Positions 9,916 through 18,180 are shown, numbered from the stretch's first letter. The stretch: DNA of 64,000 bases from Flagellimonas oceanensis (GCF_003992595.1 NZ_RZNA01000004.1:62001-126000); one strand, 5' to 3'. Notes: generated by a model not told the origin, from the letters alone. Numbers and translations: made by a program.

Positions 9916-12648
9916 ATGCATGATACTTTCCTTGAATATGTACTGGATGATCTCCTCAGAAAGGAGCTGGATATTACCCAATGCACCTTTGTCCTTCCCA
10001 GTAAACGGTCAGGGACTTTCCTAAAAAAGCATATTGCTTCTCGGCTGGAGAAGAACATATTCAGTCCGGATGTGGTCTCCATTCAAGAGTTTATCGGAAA
10101 CCTATCCGATTTGAACCAAGCATCAAACATTGATTTGTTGCTCCTACTTTTTAAGGTTTATAAGGAATCCCAAATCGAGGATTCTGATGATTTTTCTTCT
10201 TTCATCAATTGGGGACAAACCCTCTTGCAGGACTTCAACGAAATTGATGGCTATCTCATACCCGCTACGGATATTCTTAATTACCTCTCCGCTATCAAAG
10301 AAATCAACCATTGGTCCGCAAGCAAGGAAAAATCGGAACTTGTGGAGAATTATTTACAGCTCTGGAAGAACCTCGAAACCATCTACAACAATTTTTATGA
10401 GGCCCTTCTTGAACAGAAGAGAGGTTATCAAGGACTCATCCAACGAGAAGCGGTAAAGTCCCTTGAAAATGGAGTCTATCAAAATACCCAATCCAATCCC
10501 ATTATTTTCATTGGTTTCAATGCCCTGAACGCTGCTGAATCCAACATCATTCAACATTACCTGGAACAAGGTAATTCACACATCTATTGGGATATCGATT
10601 CCTATTTTTTGAACGACCCCATCCATGATGCAGGATTATTTGTCAGGGATTACCAGTACAATTGGCCCTATTACAAACATGGACACAAAATAGAAACGCA
10701 GAACAATTTTCTTCACGATAAAAACATTACAATCACAGGAGTTCCCAAAAGCATGTCACAAACCAAATATGTGGGTCAGTTGTTGGAGGAAATCGGAGAG
10801 AAAGAGCATATAGACCTAACCAAAACTGCTTTGGTCCTAGCAGATGAAACCTTGCTGAACCCGATGCTAAATGCTGTACCCAGAAACATACCCGAAGTCA
10901 ACATTACTATGGGGATGCCGTTGAACAAAACCGTGTTGTACTCCTTTTTCGTCAACTTTTTGGAGCTGCACCTTAACGTTTCGGAGCGTGGTTGGTTTTA
11001 TAAGAGGGTATTGGAATATATTTCGAACCCATATACGCTGACACTTTCCACAGAAAGTCAAGGAACTTTTGCACAACGCTTGTCAAATGATATCAAGGAG
11101 GGCAACTTGCTTTACATTAATGCTGAAGCACTTTCCAAATACCCGAAAGCACAAGAATTATTGTCCGTTATATTCCCTGAGGATACGCTAACCCCAATCG
11201 AATGGATCAACAATTGCCTATTGCTCATTGAGCGTTTGAAAATCATTTACCAAGAAGAGAAAAATGCACTGGAACTGGAATATTTGTATCGGTTCTATGC
11301 GCTCTACAATCAATTGAAGCAATATTTGGACAAGGTGGATTTTATGGGGGAGCTCAAATCCATCAAAAATCTGTTCAAACAATTGGCCAATATGGAAACC
11401 TTGGATTTTATTGGTCAGCCATTGACCGGTTTTCAAATCATGGGGATGCTGGAAAGCCGAAACCTGGATTTTGAGACCGTTATCATTACTTCGGTGAACG
11501 AGGGCATTCTCCCTTCGGGAAAGTCCAACAATTCCTTTATCCCTTTTGATGTAAAACGGGATTATGGGCTACCTACTTACAAAGAAAAGGATGCCATCTA
11601 CGTGTATCACTTTTACAGATTGATTCAAAGAGCTAAGAACGTTTACATTACCTACAACACCGAACCCGATGTCTTGGAAGGTGGGGAAAAAAGCCGATTG
11701 ATCACACAATTATTGACGGATAAAAATCTGGAAGAACACATTACGCACACCATTGCCACTCCAAAGATTTCCATTGACCCCAAACCACTCATCCAAATTG
11801 AGAAGGACGGACAGTTTATGGAAGACTTGAGGACATTTGCCCAAAACGGATTCTCGCCAACCTCTTTGACCAATTACATCAGAAATCCGATTGACTTTTA
11901 TACGAGAAATATTCTCAAGATCAATGATTTGGAGGAAGTGGAAGAAAATATTGCGGCCAACACCTTCGGGACCATCATTCACGATAGTCTGGAGCAGCTT
12001 TATACCCCACTAATCAATCATGTGTTGACGGAAGAACACATCAAATCAATAAAAAATCAAGTACCAGAGATAGTGCAGCATCAGTTTACCCAGTACCTTT
12101 CAGGAGTCGATATTTCCAAAGGAAAGTTTCTGTTGGTGTACAATGTTATCCTAAAATACCTGCATAACTTCTTGGAAGATGAACTGCAACAGCTGAAGCG
12201 TCATGAAATCAAAATTTTGGCGCTCGAGGAACGCTACGAAGAATTGATTACCGTTCCCGGTTTAGATTTCCCCATCAAACTAAAGGGAACCTTGGACCGT
12301 GTGGATGAATTTGACGGAACCCTACGCATTATCGACTACAAAACAGGCAAAGTAGAAGCCAAAAACGTGAAGGTTACGGATTGGGAAACACTCATCACGG
12401 ATTACGACAAGAGCAAGGCGTTCCAATTGCTCTGTTACGCCTACCTCTATTCCAAAAAGCACGGTAAAAGCGATGTACAGGCGGGAATTATTTCCTTTAA
12501 ACATTTAAGCAAGGGGTTGCTCCCGTTTTCAGAGGACAAGGATACCCGAATACATGCGGATACCCTTGCAACCTTTGAAAATTATCTCTTCCAATTGATA
12601 AGGGAAATCTGCAATGCTGCAGTTCCCCTTACTGAAAAAATAGACTGA
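9916..12648 (+). CDS. addB: PD-(D/E)XK nuclease, AddB-like subunit
   Basis: Predicted second subunit of the AddAB-type recombination nuclease. The 910-residue protein has the AddB-like N-terminal segment CTFVLPSKRSG (degenerate nucleotide-binding region), a long inactivated-helicase body (LESRNLDFETVIITSVNEGILP), FSPTSLTNYIRNPIDFY, and the C-terminal nuclease LKGTLDRVDEFDG...IIDYKTGK near residue 806. I see no four-cysteine iron-sulfur arrangement like that of Firmicute AddB. It starts right after the ompA terminator, and its stop lies next to the stop of the converging SDR gene. Confidence 0.82.
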   Translation: MHDTFLEYVLDDLLRKELDITQCTFVLPSKRSGTFLKKHIASRLEKNIFSPDVVSIQEFIGNLSDLNQASNIDLLLLLFKVYKESQIEDSDDFSSFINWGQTLLQDFNEIDGYLIPATDILNYLSAIKEINHWSASKEKSELVENYLQLWKNLETIYNNFYEALLEQKRGYQGLIQREAVKSLENGVYQNTQSNPIIFIGFNALNAAESNIIQHYLEQGNSHIYWDIDSYFLNDPIHDAGLFVRDYQYNWPYYKHGHKIETQNNFLHDKNITITGVPKSMSQTKYVGQLLEEIGEKEHIDLTKTALVLADETLLNPMLNAVPRNIPEVNITMGMPLNKTVLYSFFVNFLELHLNVSERGWFYKRVLEYISNPYTLTLSTESQGTFAQRLSNDIKEGNLLYINAEALSKYPKAQELLSVIFPEDTLTPIEWINNCLLLIERLKIIYQEEKNALELEYLYRFYALYNQLKQYLDKVDFMGELKSIKNLFKQLANMETLDFIGQPLTGFQIMGMLESRNLDFETVIITSVNEGILPSGKSNNSFIPFDVKRDYGLPTYKEKDAIYVYHFYRLIQRAKNVYITYNTEPDVLEGGEKSRLITQLLTDKNLEEHITHTIATPKISIDPKPLIQIEKDGQFMEDLRTFAQNGFSPTSLTNYIRNPIDFYTRNILKINDLEEVEENIAANTFGTIIHDSLEQLYTPLINHVLTEEHIKSIKNQVPEIVQHQFTQYLSGVDISKGKFLLVYNVILKYLHNFLEDELQQLKRHEIKILALEERYEELITVPGLDFPIKLKGTLDRVDEFDGTLRIIDYKTGKVEAKNVKVTDWETLITDYDKSKAFQLLCYAYLYSKKHGKSDVQAGIISFKHLSKGLLPFSEDKDTRIHADTLATFENYLFQLIREICNAAVPLTEKID

Positions 12649-13359
12649 TTATTTTAAATCGGGACGTGTGGGACGTACCTCTATTTTACTAGGTAAGGTA
12701 CGTGGGTGCATTGTAAGCAAATCGATGACCAATTTACCGATATCCTCGGGTTGAATTTTCCACGCATCCTTATCCGATGGCTCATTGTTGTTAAAATGAC
12801 TTGCTACCGAACCGGGCATAATGGTGGTTACCTTTATGTTGTACTGTCTCAAGTCCAACATAGCAGCTTGGGTAAATCCGACGACACCAAACTTGGTTGC
12901 GTTATAGCCCGCCGCGGTCGGGAAAAAGTTGGTTCCTGCCAAACTGGCCAAGGTCATGTAATACCCTTCAGATTTTTTAAGGGCATCCACCGATGCCTTT
13001 AGTGTGTGATACACCCCATTCAGGTTAGTGTCGATCATTTGATGCCATTTTTCATCCTCCATCTCATCAATAGGGGCAAAATGTCCTACGCCAGCGTTGG
13101 CCATTACCACATCCAATTGTCCCCATTTGTCGAGAATGGCGGCTACCGCCTTTATCTCATCCTCCAACTTGGACACATCGGATACCAATCCCAATACGTT
13201 ATCTGGATTATTTAAACCTTTGACCGCGGCATCGGCACTCTCTTGGCTACGCCCACTTACGGCGACCTTCATGCCCTGCTCCAACAAGCTTTCGGCGATA
13301 CCGTACCCGATACCCTTGGTCCCTCCTGTGATGTATGCTACTTTTCCTTCTAATTTCAT
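12649..13359 (-). CDS. Short-chain dehydrogenase/reductase (SDR)
   Basis: NAD(P)-dependent oxidoreductase of the classical SDR family, 236 residues. The Rossmann glycine motif TGGTKGIG lies at residues 11-18, the structural motif NAG in VMANAGVGHF, and the catalytic pair in YNATK with a preceding Ser in TLASLAG. The family includes 3-oxoacyl-ACP reductases and many alcohol dehydrogenases; the substrate cannot be read from the sequence. It converges on the AddB-like gene, with adjacent stop codons and no room for a terminator. Confidence 0.85.
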   Translation of the reverse strand: MKLEGKVAYITGGTKGIGYGIAESLLEQGMKVAVSGRSQESADAAVKGLNNPDNVLGLVSDVSKLEDEIKAVAAILDKWGQLDVVMANAGVGHFAPIDEMEDEKWHQMIDTNLNGVYHTLKASVDALKKSEGYYMTLASLAGTNFFPTAAGYNATKFGVVGFTQAAMLDLRQYNIKVTTIMPGSVASHFNNNEPSDKDAWKIQPEDIGKLVIDLLTMHPRTLPSKIEVRPTRPDLK

Positions 13360-13502
13360 GTTGATTTTGTTTTGAAGTAAAGTTCAAAAAAGCAGGTGTC
13401 AATTACAAAAATTCCATCCTAAAGGATGGTTAATGTTTGAATGTCGACTAGACCATTATTCACTTGCCTGAAAAATGGTACTTTTATGTAGTTCTCCAAT
13501 AA

Positions 13503-14360
13503 ATCGAAACAAGCGAAACACATATCGTCCCGAACATTTCCACTCCCCTGCGGTTACAAGAATATGGCGTTGGTATTTTTAAGGCTCTACCTACCAAATC
13601 AGCGCTTAAAAAAGCCCTCAAAAAAAAGTATATTTCCGTTAATGGAATCATTGCTACTACAGCAACCCTGATCACAGGTGGAGAACATATTGTCTTGACC
13701 ATTCCAAAAGATACTACACCTAAAAAACAACTCATATTTCCCCTCAAGGTGTTGTTTGAAGATGAACACTTAGCCGCCATCCATAAGCCCGCAGGGATTG
13801 AGGTAAGCGGAAACAAGTTCAAGACCATCGCCAACGCTTTGTCACAAAACCTTAAGCCCAGTTCGCGAACCGATGCCACCACGCCCCAACCCGTCCATCG
13901 ATTGGACTATGCCACTACAGGTATTGTTTTGGTGGGCAAAACCCACAGCAGCATCCGAGCATTGAATAAAATGTTTGAGGGAAAAACCATTGCGAAAACG
14001 TATTTTGCGGTTGCCATTGGCAAGATGGAGCCAAGCGGAACCATAACCTCCAACATAGACGACAAACCCTCCCATTCGAATTATAAAGTTGTCGAGTCGG
14101 TTCCATCGGAGCGTTTCGGCGTCCTCAACCTAGTAAAATTGCATCCCAAAACAGGTAGAAGACATCAATTGAGAAAACATCTGTACAGTTTGGGCAATCC
14201 TATACTCGGAGATAAAGATTATGCCGTAGAGAGCTTAATTTTGAAAGGAAAAGGTTTGTACCTCCACGCCTACGCCTTGGAGTTTGAGCATCCGTTTACC
14301 AACAAAATCATCTCCATTACCGATGAGCTTCCGGAGAAGTTTGGTAAGATTTTTAGCTAA
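13503..14360 (+). CDS. RluA-family RNA pseudouridine synthase, no canonical start codon
   Basis: Isomerises uridine to pseudouridine in rRNA or tRNA. The catalytic domain is clear: PVHRLDYATTG with the catalytic Asp, KTYFAVAIGK, and LHPKTGRRHQLRKHL. Upstream, the same frame encodes an S4-like RNA-binding domain (LRLQEYG...TKSALKKALKKKYISVNG) back to an in-frame TAA at 13500-13502. Within that stretch there is no ATG, GTG or TTG before the TTG at 13695, which would cut off the S4 domain. The first codon after the stop is ATC, followed by GAA ACA, so an ATC start, or an ATG lost by one base change, is possible. The catalytic part alone (13695-14360) is certain. Confidence 0.75.
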   Translation: METSETHIVPNISTPLRLQEYGVGIFKALPTKSALKKALKKKYISVNGIIATTATLITGGEHIVLTIPKDTTPKKQLIFPLKVLFEDEHLAAIHKPAGIEVSGNKFKTIANALSQNLKPSSRTDATTPQPVHRLDYATTGIVLVGKTHSSIRALNKMFEGKTIAKTYFAVAIGKMEPSGTITSNIDDKPSHSNYKVVESVPSERFGVLNLVKLHPKTGRRHQLRKHLYSLGNPILGDKDYAVESLILKGKGLYLHAYALEFEHPFTNKIISITDELPEKFGKIFS

Positions 14361-14404
14361 ATTGGAAATGCACCATCAAAATAACTTATAAATAATATTT
14401 AAAT

Positions 14405-14928
14405 ATGACCAAAACCGACCTTTTCCGAGTCATCATAAAAACCTTTGGTATTTATTGTTTTATTGATGCTCTCTTTCAATTAATTCCAAATCTTTCCTAT
14501 TCTGGAGGTTTTTTCTCGTTCAGCCTTGTTGTAAGTCTGATTTATTTATTGTCAACTGGGCTCATAGCCTATCTTTTATTGTTTCAAACAGACAGACTGA
14601 TAAAATTTTTTAGACTTGGGAAAGGGTTTGACACTGAACATGTGGAAACTCGAGGCTTAAACGCAAATGGGCTCTTTAACCTTGGTTTAATTATGTTAGG
14701 GCTCCTAATGATTGTAGATAACATTGCCCAGTTTCTAAATTTCTGTTATCTAGCCTTTAAAAAAAAGTTTCCTCAAACGGACTTAATGGAATTGAAGGGG
14801 CTATGTCAGATCAGCAACTGGACTATAATTGGTGGATTATCTCTGGACTAAATGTTTTGATAGGTCTAATAATCCTTATCAATTATAAACAAATTTCGAA
14901 ACTGTTCATTGGCAAAGAAAAAAAGTAG
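14405..14928 (+). pseudogene. Hypothetical membrane protein with an apparent frameshift
   Basis: The first frame (14405-14851, 148 codons) encodes about three hydrophobic segments and then a tail (LKGLCQISNWTIIGGLSLD) unlike a membrane protein end. From 14800 the +1-shifted frame continues as AMSDQQLDYNWWIISGLNVLIGLIILINY...GKEKK to a stop at 14928, giving a fourth hydrophobic segment and a basic tail. The switch falls at a run of four G (14797-14800), so one missing G explains it. Joined, the protein would have about 174 residues. It could be a true mutation, a sequencing error or a slippage site. The family is not recognised. Confidence 0.55.
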
Positions 14929-14943
14929 TCCAATTAACACCAT

Positions 14944-14974
14944 AAAAAAGCACCCCGTTCGTGAGGTGCTTTTA
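14944..14974 (-). terminator. Stranded original terminator of tRNA-Ala
   Basis: AGCACC (14949-14954) and GGTGCT (14965-14970) form a hairpin with T6 on the minus strand. It lies 7 bases beyond the CCA-bearing tRNA 3'-end copy at 14981-15025, so before integration it would have ended the tRNA-Ala transcript. It can also serve the plus-strand gene to its left (TTTT on that side). Confidence 0.7.
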
Positions 14975-14980
14975 CATTTT

Positions 14981-15025
14981 TGGTGGAGAATACCGGATTC
15001 GAACCGGTGGCCTCTTGCCTGCCAG
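14981..15025 (-). repeat. attL: displaced 3' half of tRNA-Ala
   Basis: Bases 14984-15025 repeat 34203-34244 with one mismatch in 42 (G for A at 15010). On the minus strand it reads from the first base of the anticodon loop to the discriminator A, then CCA, which is encoded here but not in the intact gene. It has no 5' half, so it is not a tRNA gene. The neighbouring CCTCTTGC and GCAAGAGG form an 8-base inverted repeat around TGGCAG, as expected for a recombinase core site. Confidence 0.88.
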
Positions 15026-15130
15026 CAAGAGGATTACCATATCAATCCAATACAAATAAATACATAATAAATTGTTTTTCAGTATTTTAAATAATTTCGT
15101 ATTCATTTAATTTCAAATAAAATCACCCAT

Positions 15131-15153
15131 TTGCGTGCAAATTGCGTGCAAAT
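15131..15153. repeat. Left arm-type repeat: tandem TTGCGTGCAAA
   Basis: Two tandem copies of the 11-mer TTGCGTGCAAA (second ends AAAT). The same 23 bases recur exactly at 34133-34155 in the same orientation. Both lie inside the element, 105 bases from the left att and 47 from the right att, as expected for the arm sites of a lambda/CTnDOT-type integrase. The left copy also lies 20 bases before the integrase ATG, so binding there could repress the gene. Confidence 0.75.
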
Positions 15154-15173
15154 TTTTTTTACCTTTGATTAGG

Positions 15174-16391
15174 ATGAATACCAATATAAAACTTTCTTTA
15201 GATACGCGTAGGAAGAAAAAAGATGACTCCTATCCTATTATTTTACGGTTAACCCATTTTCGAAAAACAACTTCCATAAGCTTAGGGCAATCAATAAAAA
15301 AGGAATTTTGGGATAATAAAAACGAGAAAGTTAAAAGAGCATTCAAAGGAACTTCATCAGTTAGTAAACTCAATAATCAACTCTTAAAAGAAAAGACCAG
15401 AGCGGTCGACATAATTAATGACCTGAACGAAAAGGACGAGCTTAACTTTTTATCCATTTTGCAGCTGAAGAAGAAGATTGTAAAAACCGCATCATTGGAT
15501 TCATTTTTTAAGTTTAGCGAGGATATTGTCGATGAGTTAAAAGCAGCTGAACGTTATGGTAATGCAAACACATACTACGCGGTAATTAAGGTATTGGAGA
15601 AATTCGCTGATGGAAATGATATCAAATTCAACGAAATCAATTATGATTTTCTCAAAAGATTTGAGAACTGGCACTTTTCCAAAGGTAATTCTGTTAACAG
15701 TCTATCGACGTATATGAGAACAATCAAAGCGGTCTTTAACAAGGCCATTAAGTCTGATGTTGTTTCTAGAGATGCTTATCCTTTTACACATTATAAGATT
15801 AAAACTACTCCTACAGAAAAAAGAGCGCTTGACATTAAAAGCATCAAATCAATTATGCTTTTAAAACTGGAAGAAACGGATAGTCTGTTTCACTATAGAA
15901 ATTACTTCCTTGCCTCTTACATGCTTTATGGTATTTCCTTTATGGACTTGGCTTTTTTAAGGGTTCAAAATATCATTGACAACCGAATTAAATTCCAAAG
16001 AAAAAAAACGTCAAAGCCTTATGATATTAACATCACGCCTCAGTTAAAGGAAATCCTCTCGTTTTATCTTAAGGATAAAGAGAGGTCTGAATTTATATTT
16101 CCAATCATTAAAAGAGCCACATTTGAACTTCAATATAAAGACGTCTTATGGGCACGGAAGAGATATAATAAAGGGCTTAAAGAAATTGCAAAAAAATGCA
16201 AGATAGAGCAGCGGTTGACCTCATATGTATCTCGTCATAGTTTTGCAACCCAAGCTATGCTGCAGGACGTTCCCTTACAAGCTATTTCTTCCATGCTTGG
16301 CCATAATCGACTATCAACTACTCAAATATATCTGAAGTCCCTGCCGAATAATATACTAGACAATTATAATCAGAAATTGGTTAAACTGTAA
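15174..16391 (+). CDS. int: Tyrosine recombinase (integrase), CTnDOT-like
   Basis: Integrates and, with helpers, excises the element. The 405-residue protein has an N-terminal arm-binding domain (NIKLSLDTRRKKKDDSYPIILRLT), a SAM-like core-binding domain, and a C-terminal catalytic domain with RKKTSKPYDI, SRHSFAT (Arg354, His355), LGH (His377) and the nucleophile Tyr386 in TTQIYLK. At the first catalytic arginine position the sequence is GISFMD, so Ser255 replaces Arg; IntDOT of CTnDOT has the same change, as I recall. I prefer the ATG at 15174: an earlier GTG at 15135 would start inside the arm repeat and add an odd leader. Confidence 0.92.
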   Translation: MNTNIKLSLDTRRKKKDDSYPIILRLTHFRKTTSISLGQSIKKEFWDNKNEKVKRAFKGTSSVSKLNNQLLKEKTRAVDIINDLNEKDELNFLSILQLKKKIVKTASLDSFFKFSEDIVDELKAAERYGNANTYYAVIKVLEKFADGNDIKFNEINYDFLKRFENWHFSKGNSVNSLSTYMRTIKAVFNKAIKSDVVSRDAYPFTHYKIKTTPTEKRALDIKSIKSIMLLKLEETDSLFHYRNYFLASYMLYGISFMDLAFLRVQNIIDNRIKFQRKKTSKPYDINITPQLKEILSFYLKDKERSEFIFPIIKRATFELQYKDVLWARKRYNKGLKEIAKKCKIEQRLTSYVSRHSFATQAMLQDVPLQAISSMLGHNRLSTTQIYLKSLPNNILDNYNQKLVKL

Positions 16392-16447
16392 CCTTAACCC
16401 TTCCTAGTCCCAAATCCTTACTCACAACTTCAGCGCATGGATCCTGG

Positions 16448-16493
16448 CCTATTTTTGCAGTGTTTGGGAAGATAAGCGTAAAGCAAAAATAGG
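16448..16493. repeat. Perfect 11-base inverted repeat with 24-base spacer
   Basis: CCTATTTTTGC (16448-16458) and GCAAAAATAGG (16483-16493) are exact inverted copies. It lies between the converging int and the minus-strand gene ending at 16507. It could be a shared terminator (T5 and A5 lie in the arms, not after them) or a protein-binding site. Confidence 0.5.
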
Positions 16494-16506
16494 ATAGGGC
16501 GCTGTC

Positions 16507-16962
16507 CTACTTTTGGCCATTATCCTCCAGCCATTTTTGATATAGTTCCTTTGCCTCTGGGCTTTCTTCAAAGAATGTCCTGTAGTGTTCAATTGCATCA
16601 TCTTGACCTTCTACATATGCAACCTGTTCTTTCTTGGATATCCTTGACACCTTGTAGATTGAAAAACCAAGGACCAAAAGGACCGTGACCAACAACCCCC
16701 AAGTAAGTTTTATGGCCCAACTGGGCAAGAGAACGGACCGCTCTACTTTATGAAGAATCCTTTCCATCAGTCTTTGTTGTTCCTTAATGTCGTTTTTTTG
16801 TTTGTTGCCATACTCTTTTAGAAGAGCATTTAATTCGCTGGTATCTGGCCTTAATGGAAGGTTTTTGAAATCCTCATGAACCTTTTCCAATCGGCCGATA
16901 CTCTTTTCAAATCCGTTGATCTCCTCAGTCAACAGTTCCGCTATCTCGTCCAGTTTTGCCAT
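16507..16962 (-). CDS. Hypothetical coiled-coil protein with one membrane segment
   Basis: 151 residues. Residues 1-75 are strongly helical and charged (KLDEIAELLTEEI, HKVERS), suggesting a coiled coil. One hydrophobic segment follows (WGLLVTVLLVLGFSIY, about residues 88-104) and then an acidic tail. It starts 10 bases after the relaxase stop and is the last gene of the mobilization operon. Similar small proteins follow relaxases in Bacteroidota elements (I recall a DUF6730 family, not certain). A role in relaxase recruitment or coupling to the membrane is a guess. Confidence 0.65.
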   Translation of the reverse strand: MAKLDEIAELLTEEINGFEKSIGRLEKVHEDFKNLPLRPDTSELNALLKEYGNKQKNDIKEQQRLMERILHKVERSVLLPSWAIKLTWGLLVTVLLVLGFSIYKVSRISKKEQVAYVEGQDDAIEHYRTFFEESPEAKELYQKWLEDNGQK

Positions 16963-16972
16963 ATTGTTTTGT

Positions 16973-17842
16973 TTAGATTCCTATTCCAGTGTCCCTGACC
17001 ACTTTGATGGCCAGTTTGATGGTCTTTTTTATGATGGTCTGGGTCAAACTTTTTGGGACATTCACTGTCCTCCCCAAAAGCTGCATGCTCTTGTCCTTGG
17101 CAATCCGCTGTGCCATGTTCCTTTCAAAGTTCATTTGACGGGCGATCCTGCCCATGGACATGGACCGGTGCACCTCGCTTCCCTTTAGGTTCGTTCCCTT
17201 ATGCTCAAAACGGAAGCCCTGCAACTGGTTCTGCCTGTTGATGCTCGGGATGACTTTTACATTGTTCTGCTCCATCGATTTGATATACTGGTCAAAATCC
17301 CTTGGCCGTTCCTTGGCCATGACCTTTTCATGGATCTTCTGTATTTCCGATCGGACATATTGCATCCGGTACAGTTTTTCCTGCTGAACTTCCCTTACCG
17401 TGGTCAGGTCCATTTGTTTGGCCACCCTTTCCGCCACTTGTTGGCTCCGCTTGCCGATGAAGCTGTCGTTATAGGCCTTCCCCTGAAAGTTTATCCGGTT
17501 GGCATACAGGTGGACGTGCACGTGCTCTTTGTCCCTATGGACAAAGGCAATGGCCTGGTGCTGCTTGAGGTTCATTTCCTTGAGGAACCGTTCGGTCATT
17601 TCCTTGAGTCGTTCGCTTTCCAGTTTCCTGCCGTCCTCGATGGTGGGGCTCAGCACAAAGCTGAGCGTGTTCTTCCGGCAGAGTTCATTCTGTTCTTGGA
17701 TGACCTTGAACTCCTCGGTGATCTCCCTCGGGGTCTCCCCGGCCAGATATTGGCTGTGGATAATCTCCGATCCCTTCTCCTGGTTCATCCCGTAGCTCAT
17801 GGAGGCCGATGTGTGCGATATGGATTTGCCCATGCCTATCAT
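16973..17842 (-). CDS. mobA: Relaxase/mobilization nuclease (MobA-type)
   Basis: Nicks the transfer origin and stays bound to the strand that is transferred. The 289-residue protein shows the histidine motif of relaxases in HRDKEHVHVHLYANRI (about residues 101-116), which binds the divalent metal. The N-terminus (MGKSISHTSASMSYGMNQEKGSE) is that of short Bacteroidota relaxases of the MobP group; the catalytic tyrosine is probably Tyr17 but I cannot be sure. The C-terminal half is basic and helical (GRIARQMNFERNMAQRIAKDK). Its start overlaps the end of mobC by 4 bases (ATGA). Confidence 0.88.
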   Translation of the reverse strand: MIGMGKSISHTSASMSYGMNQEKGSEIIHSQYLAGETPREITEEFKVIQEQNELCRKNTLSFVLSPTIEDGRKLESERLKEMTERFLKEMNLKQHQAIAFVHRDKEHVHVHLYANRINFQGKAYNDSFIGKRSQQVAERVAKQMDLTTVREVQQEKLYRMQYVRSEIQKIHEKVMAKERPRDFDQYIKSMEQNNVKVIPSINRQNQLQGFRFEHKGTNLKGSEVHRSMSMGRIARQMNFERNMAQRIAKDKSMQLLGRTVNVPKSLTQTIIKKTIKLAIKVVRDTGIGI

Positions 17843-18141
17843 TTCTTGAAATTTAAAAAGTGTTGTCGTATCTCTTTGGCCAACTGGGCCGTTTCCTCGG
17901 CCAATCTAGGGTTACGCTTGCGGAACATGTTGGTGATCAGCTTGAAGTTCCGTTGGTATTTGACCAATAGCTTATAGGCCTCTATCTGTTCGTCCGTCAT
18001 CCTTTCAACTATCCTATCATCGAATGCGGCACGGCGGCAGTACTCACTGATGGAAAGACCGCTCTTCCGGGCCTTGATCCTCAGCAGTTTCTTCTCGTAG
18101 ACCGAGCACCGGAACTGTACGAACTCTTTCTTCATTTTCAC
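17839..18141 (-). CDS. mobC: MobC-like relaxosome accessory protein
   Basis: A 100-residue protein with a ribbon-helix-helix-like N-terminus (EFVQFRCSVYEKKLLRIKARKSGLSISEYCRRAAF) and a helical basic C-terminus, as in plasmid MobC proteins that bind oriT and help the relaxase. It is the first gene of the mobC-mobA-hypothetical operon, and a probable oriT lies just upstream of its ATG. A small mob gene before a relaxase is the standard order. Confidence 0.8.
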   Translation of the reverse strand: MKMKKEFVQFRCSVYEKKLLRIKARKSGLSISEYCRRAAFDDRIVERMTDEQIEAYKLLVKYQRNFKLITNMFRKRNPRLAEETAQLAKEIRQHFLNFKK

Positions 18142-18146
18142 ATCAT

Positions 18147-18171
18147 CTTTTGCGACCTACGGGAGCAAAAG
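18147..18171. other. Candidate origin of transfer (oriT)
   Basis: CTTTTGC (18147-18153) and GCAAAAG (18165-18171) are perfect inverted copies around the 11-base GACCTACGGGA. It lies in the 39-base gap upstream of mobC. Inverted repeats next to a nic site upstream of mob genes are typical of oriT. There is no T tract, so a terminator is unlikely. The nic position is not known. Confidence 0.5.
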
Positions 18172-18180
18172 CAAGATTTG

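Noticed and set aside
14981..15030. A second tRNA gene at the left end of the element
   Set aside because: Only the 3' half is present; no D arm or acceptor 5' strand can be found on the minus strand beyond 15025.
15135..15173. GTG at 15135 as the integrase start
   Set aside because: It falls within the tandem arm repeat and would add a leader (QIACKFFLPLIR) unlike integrase N-termini; the ATG at 15174 fits better.
17201..17977. Long plus-strand open frame across the relaxase and mobC genes
   Set aside because: It is the mirror of two well-supported minus-strand genes with clear motifs and has no recognisable domain itself.
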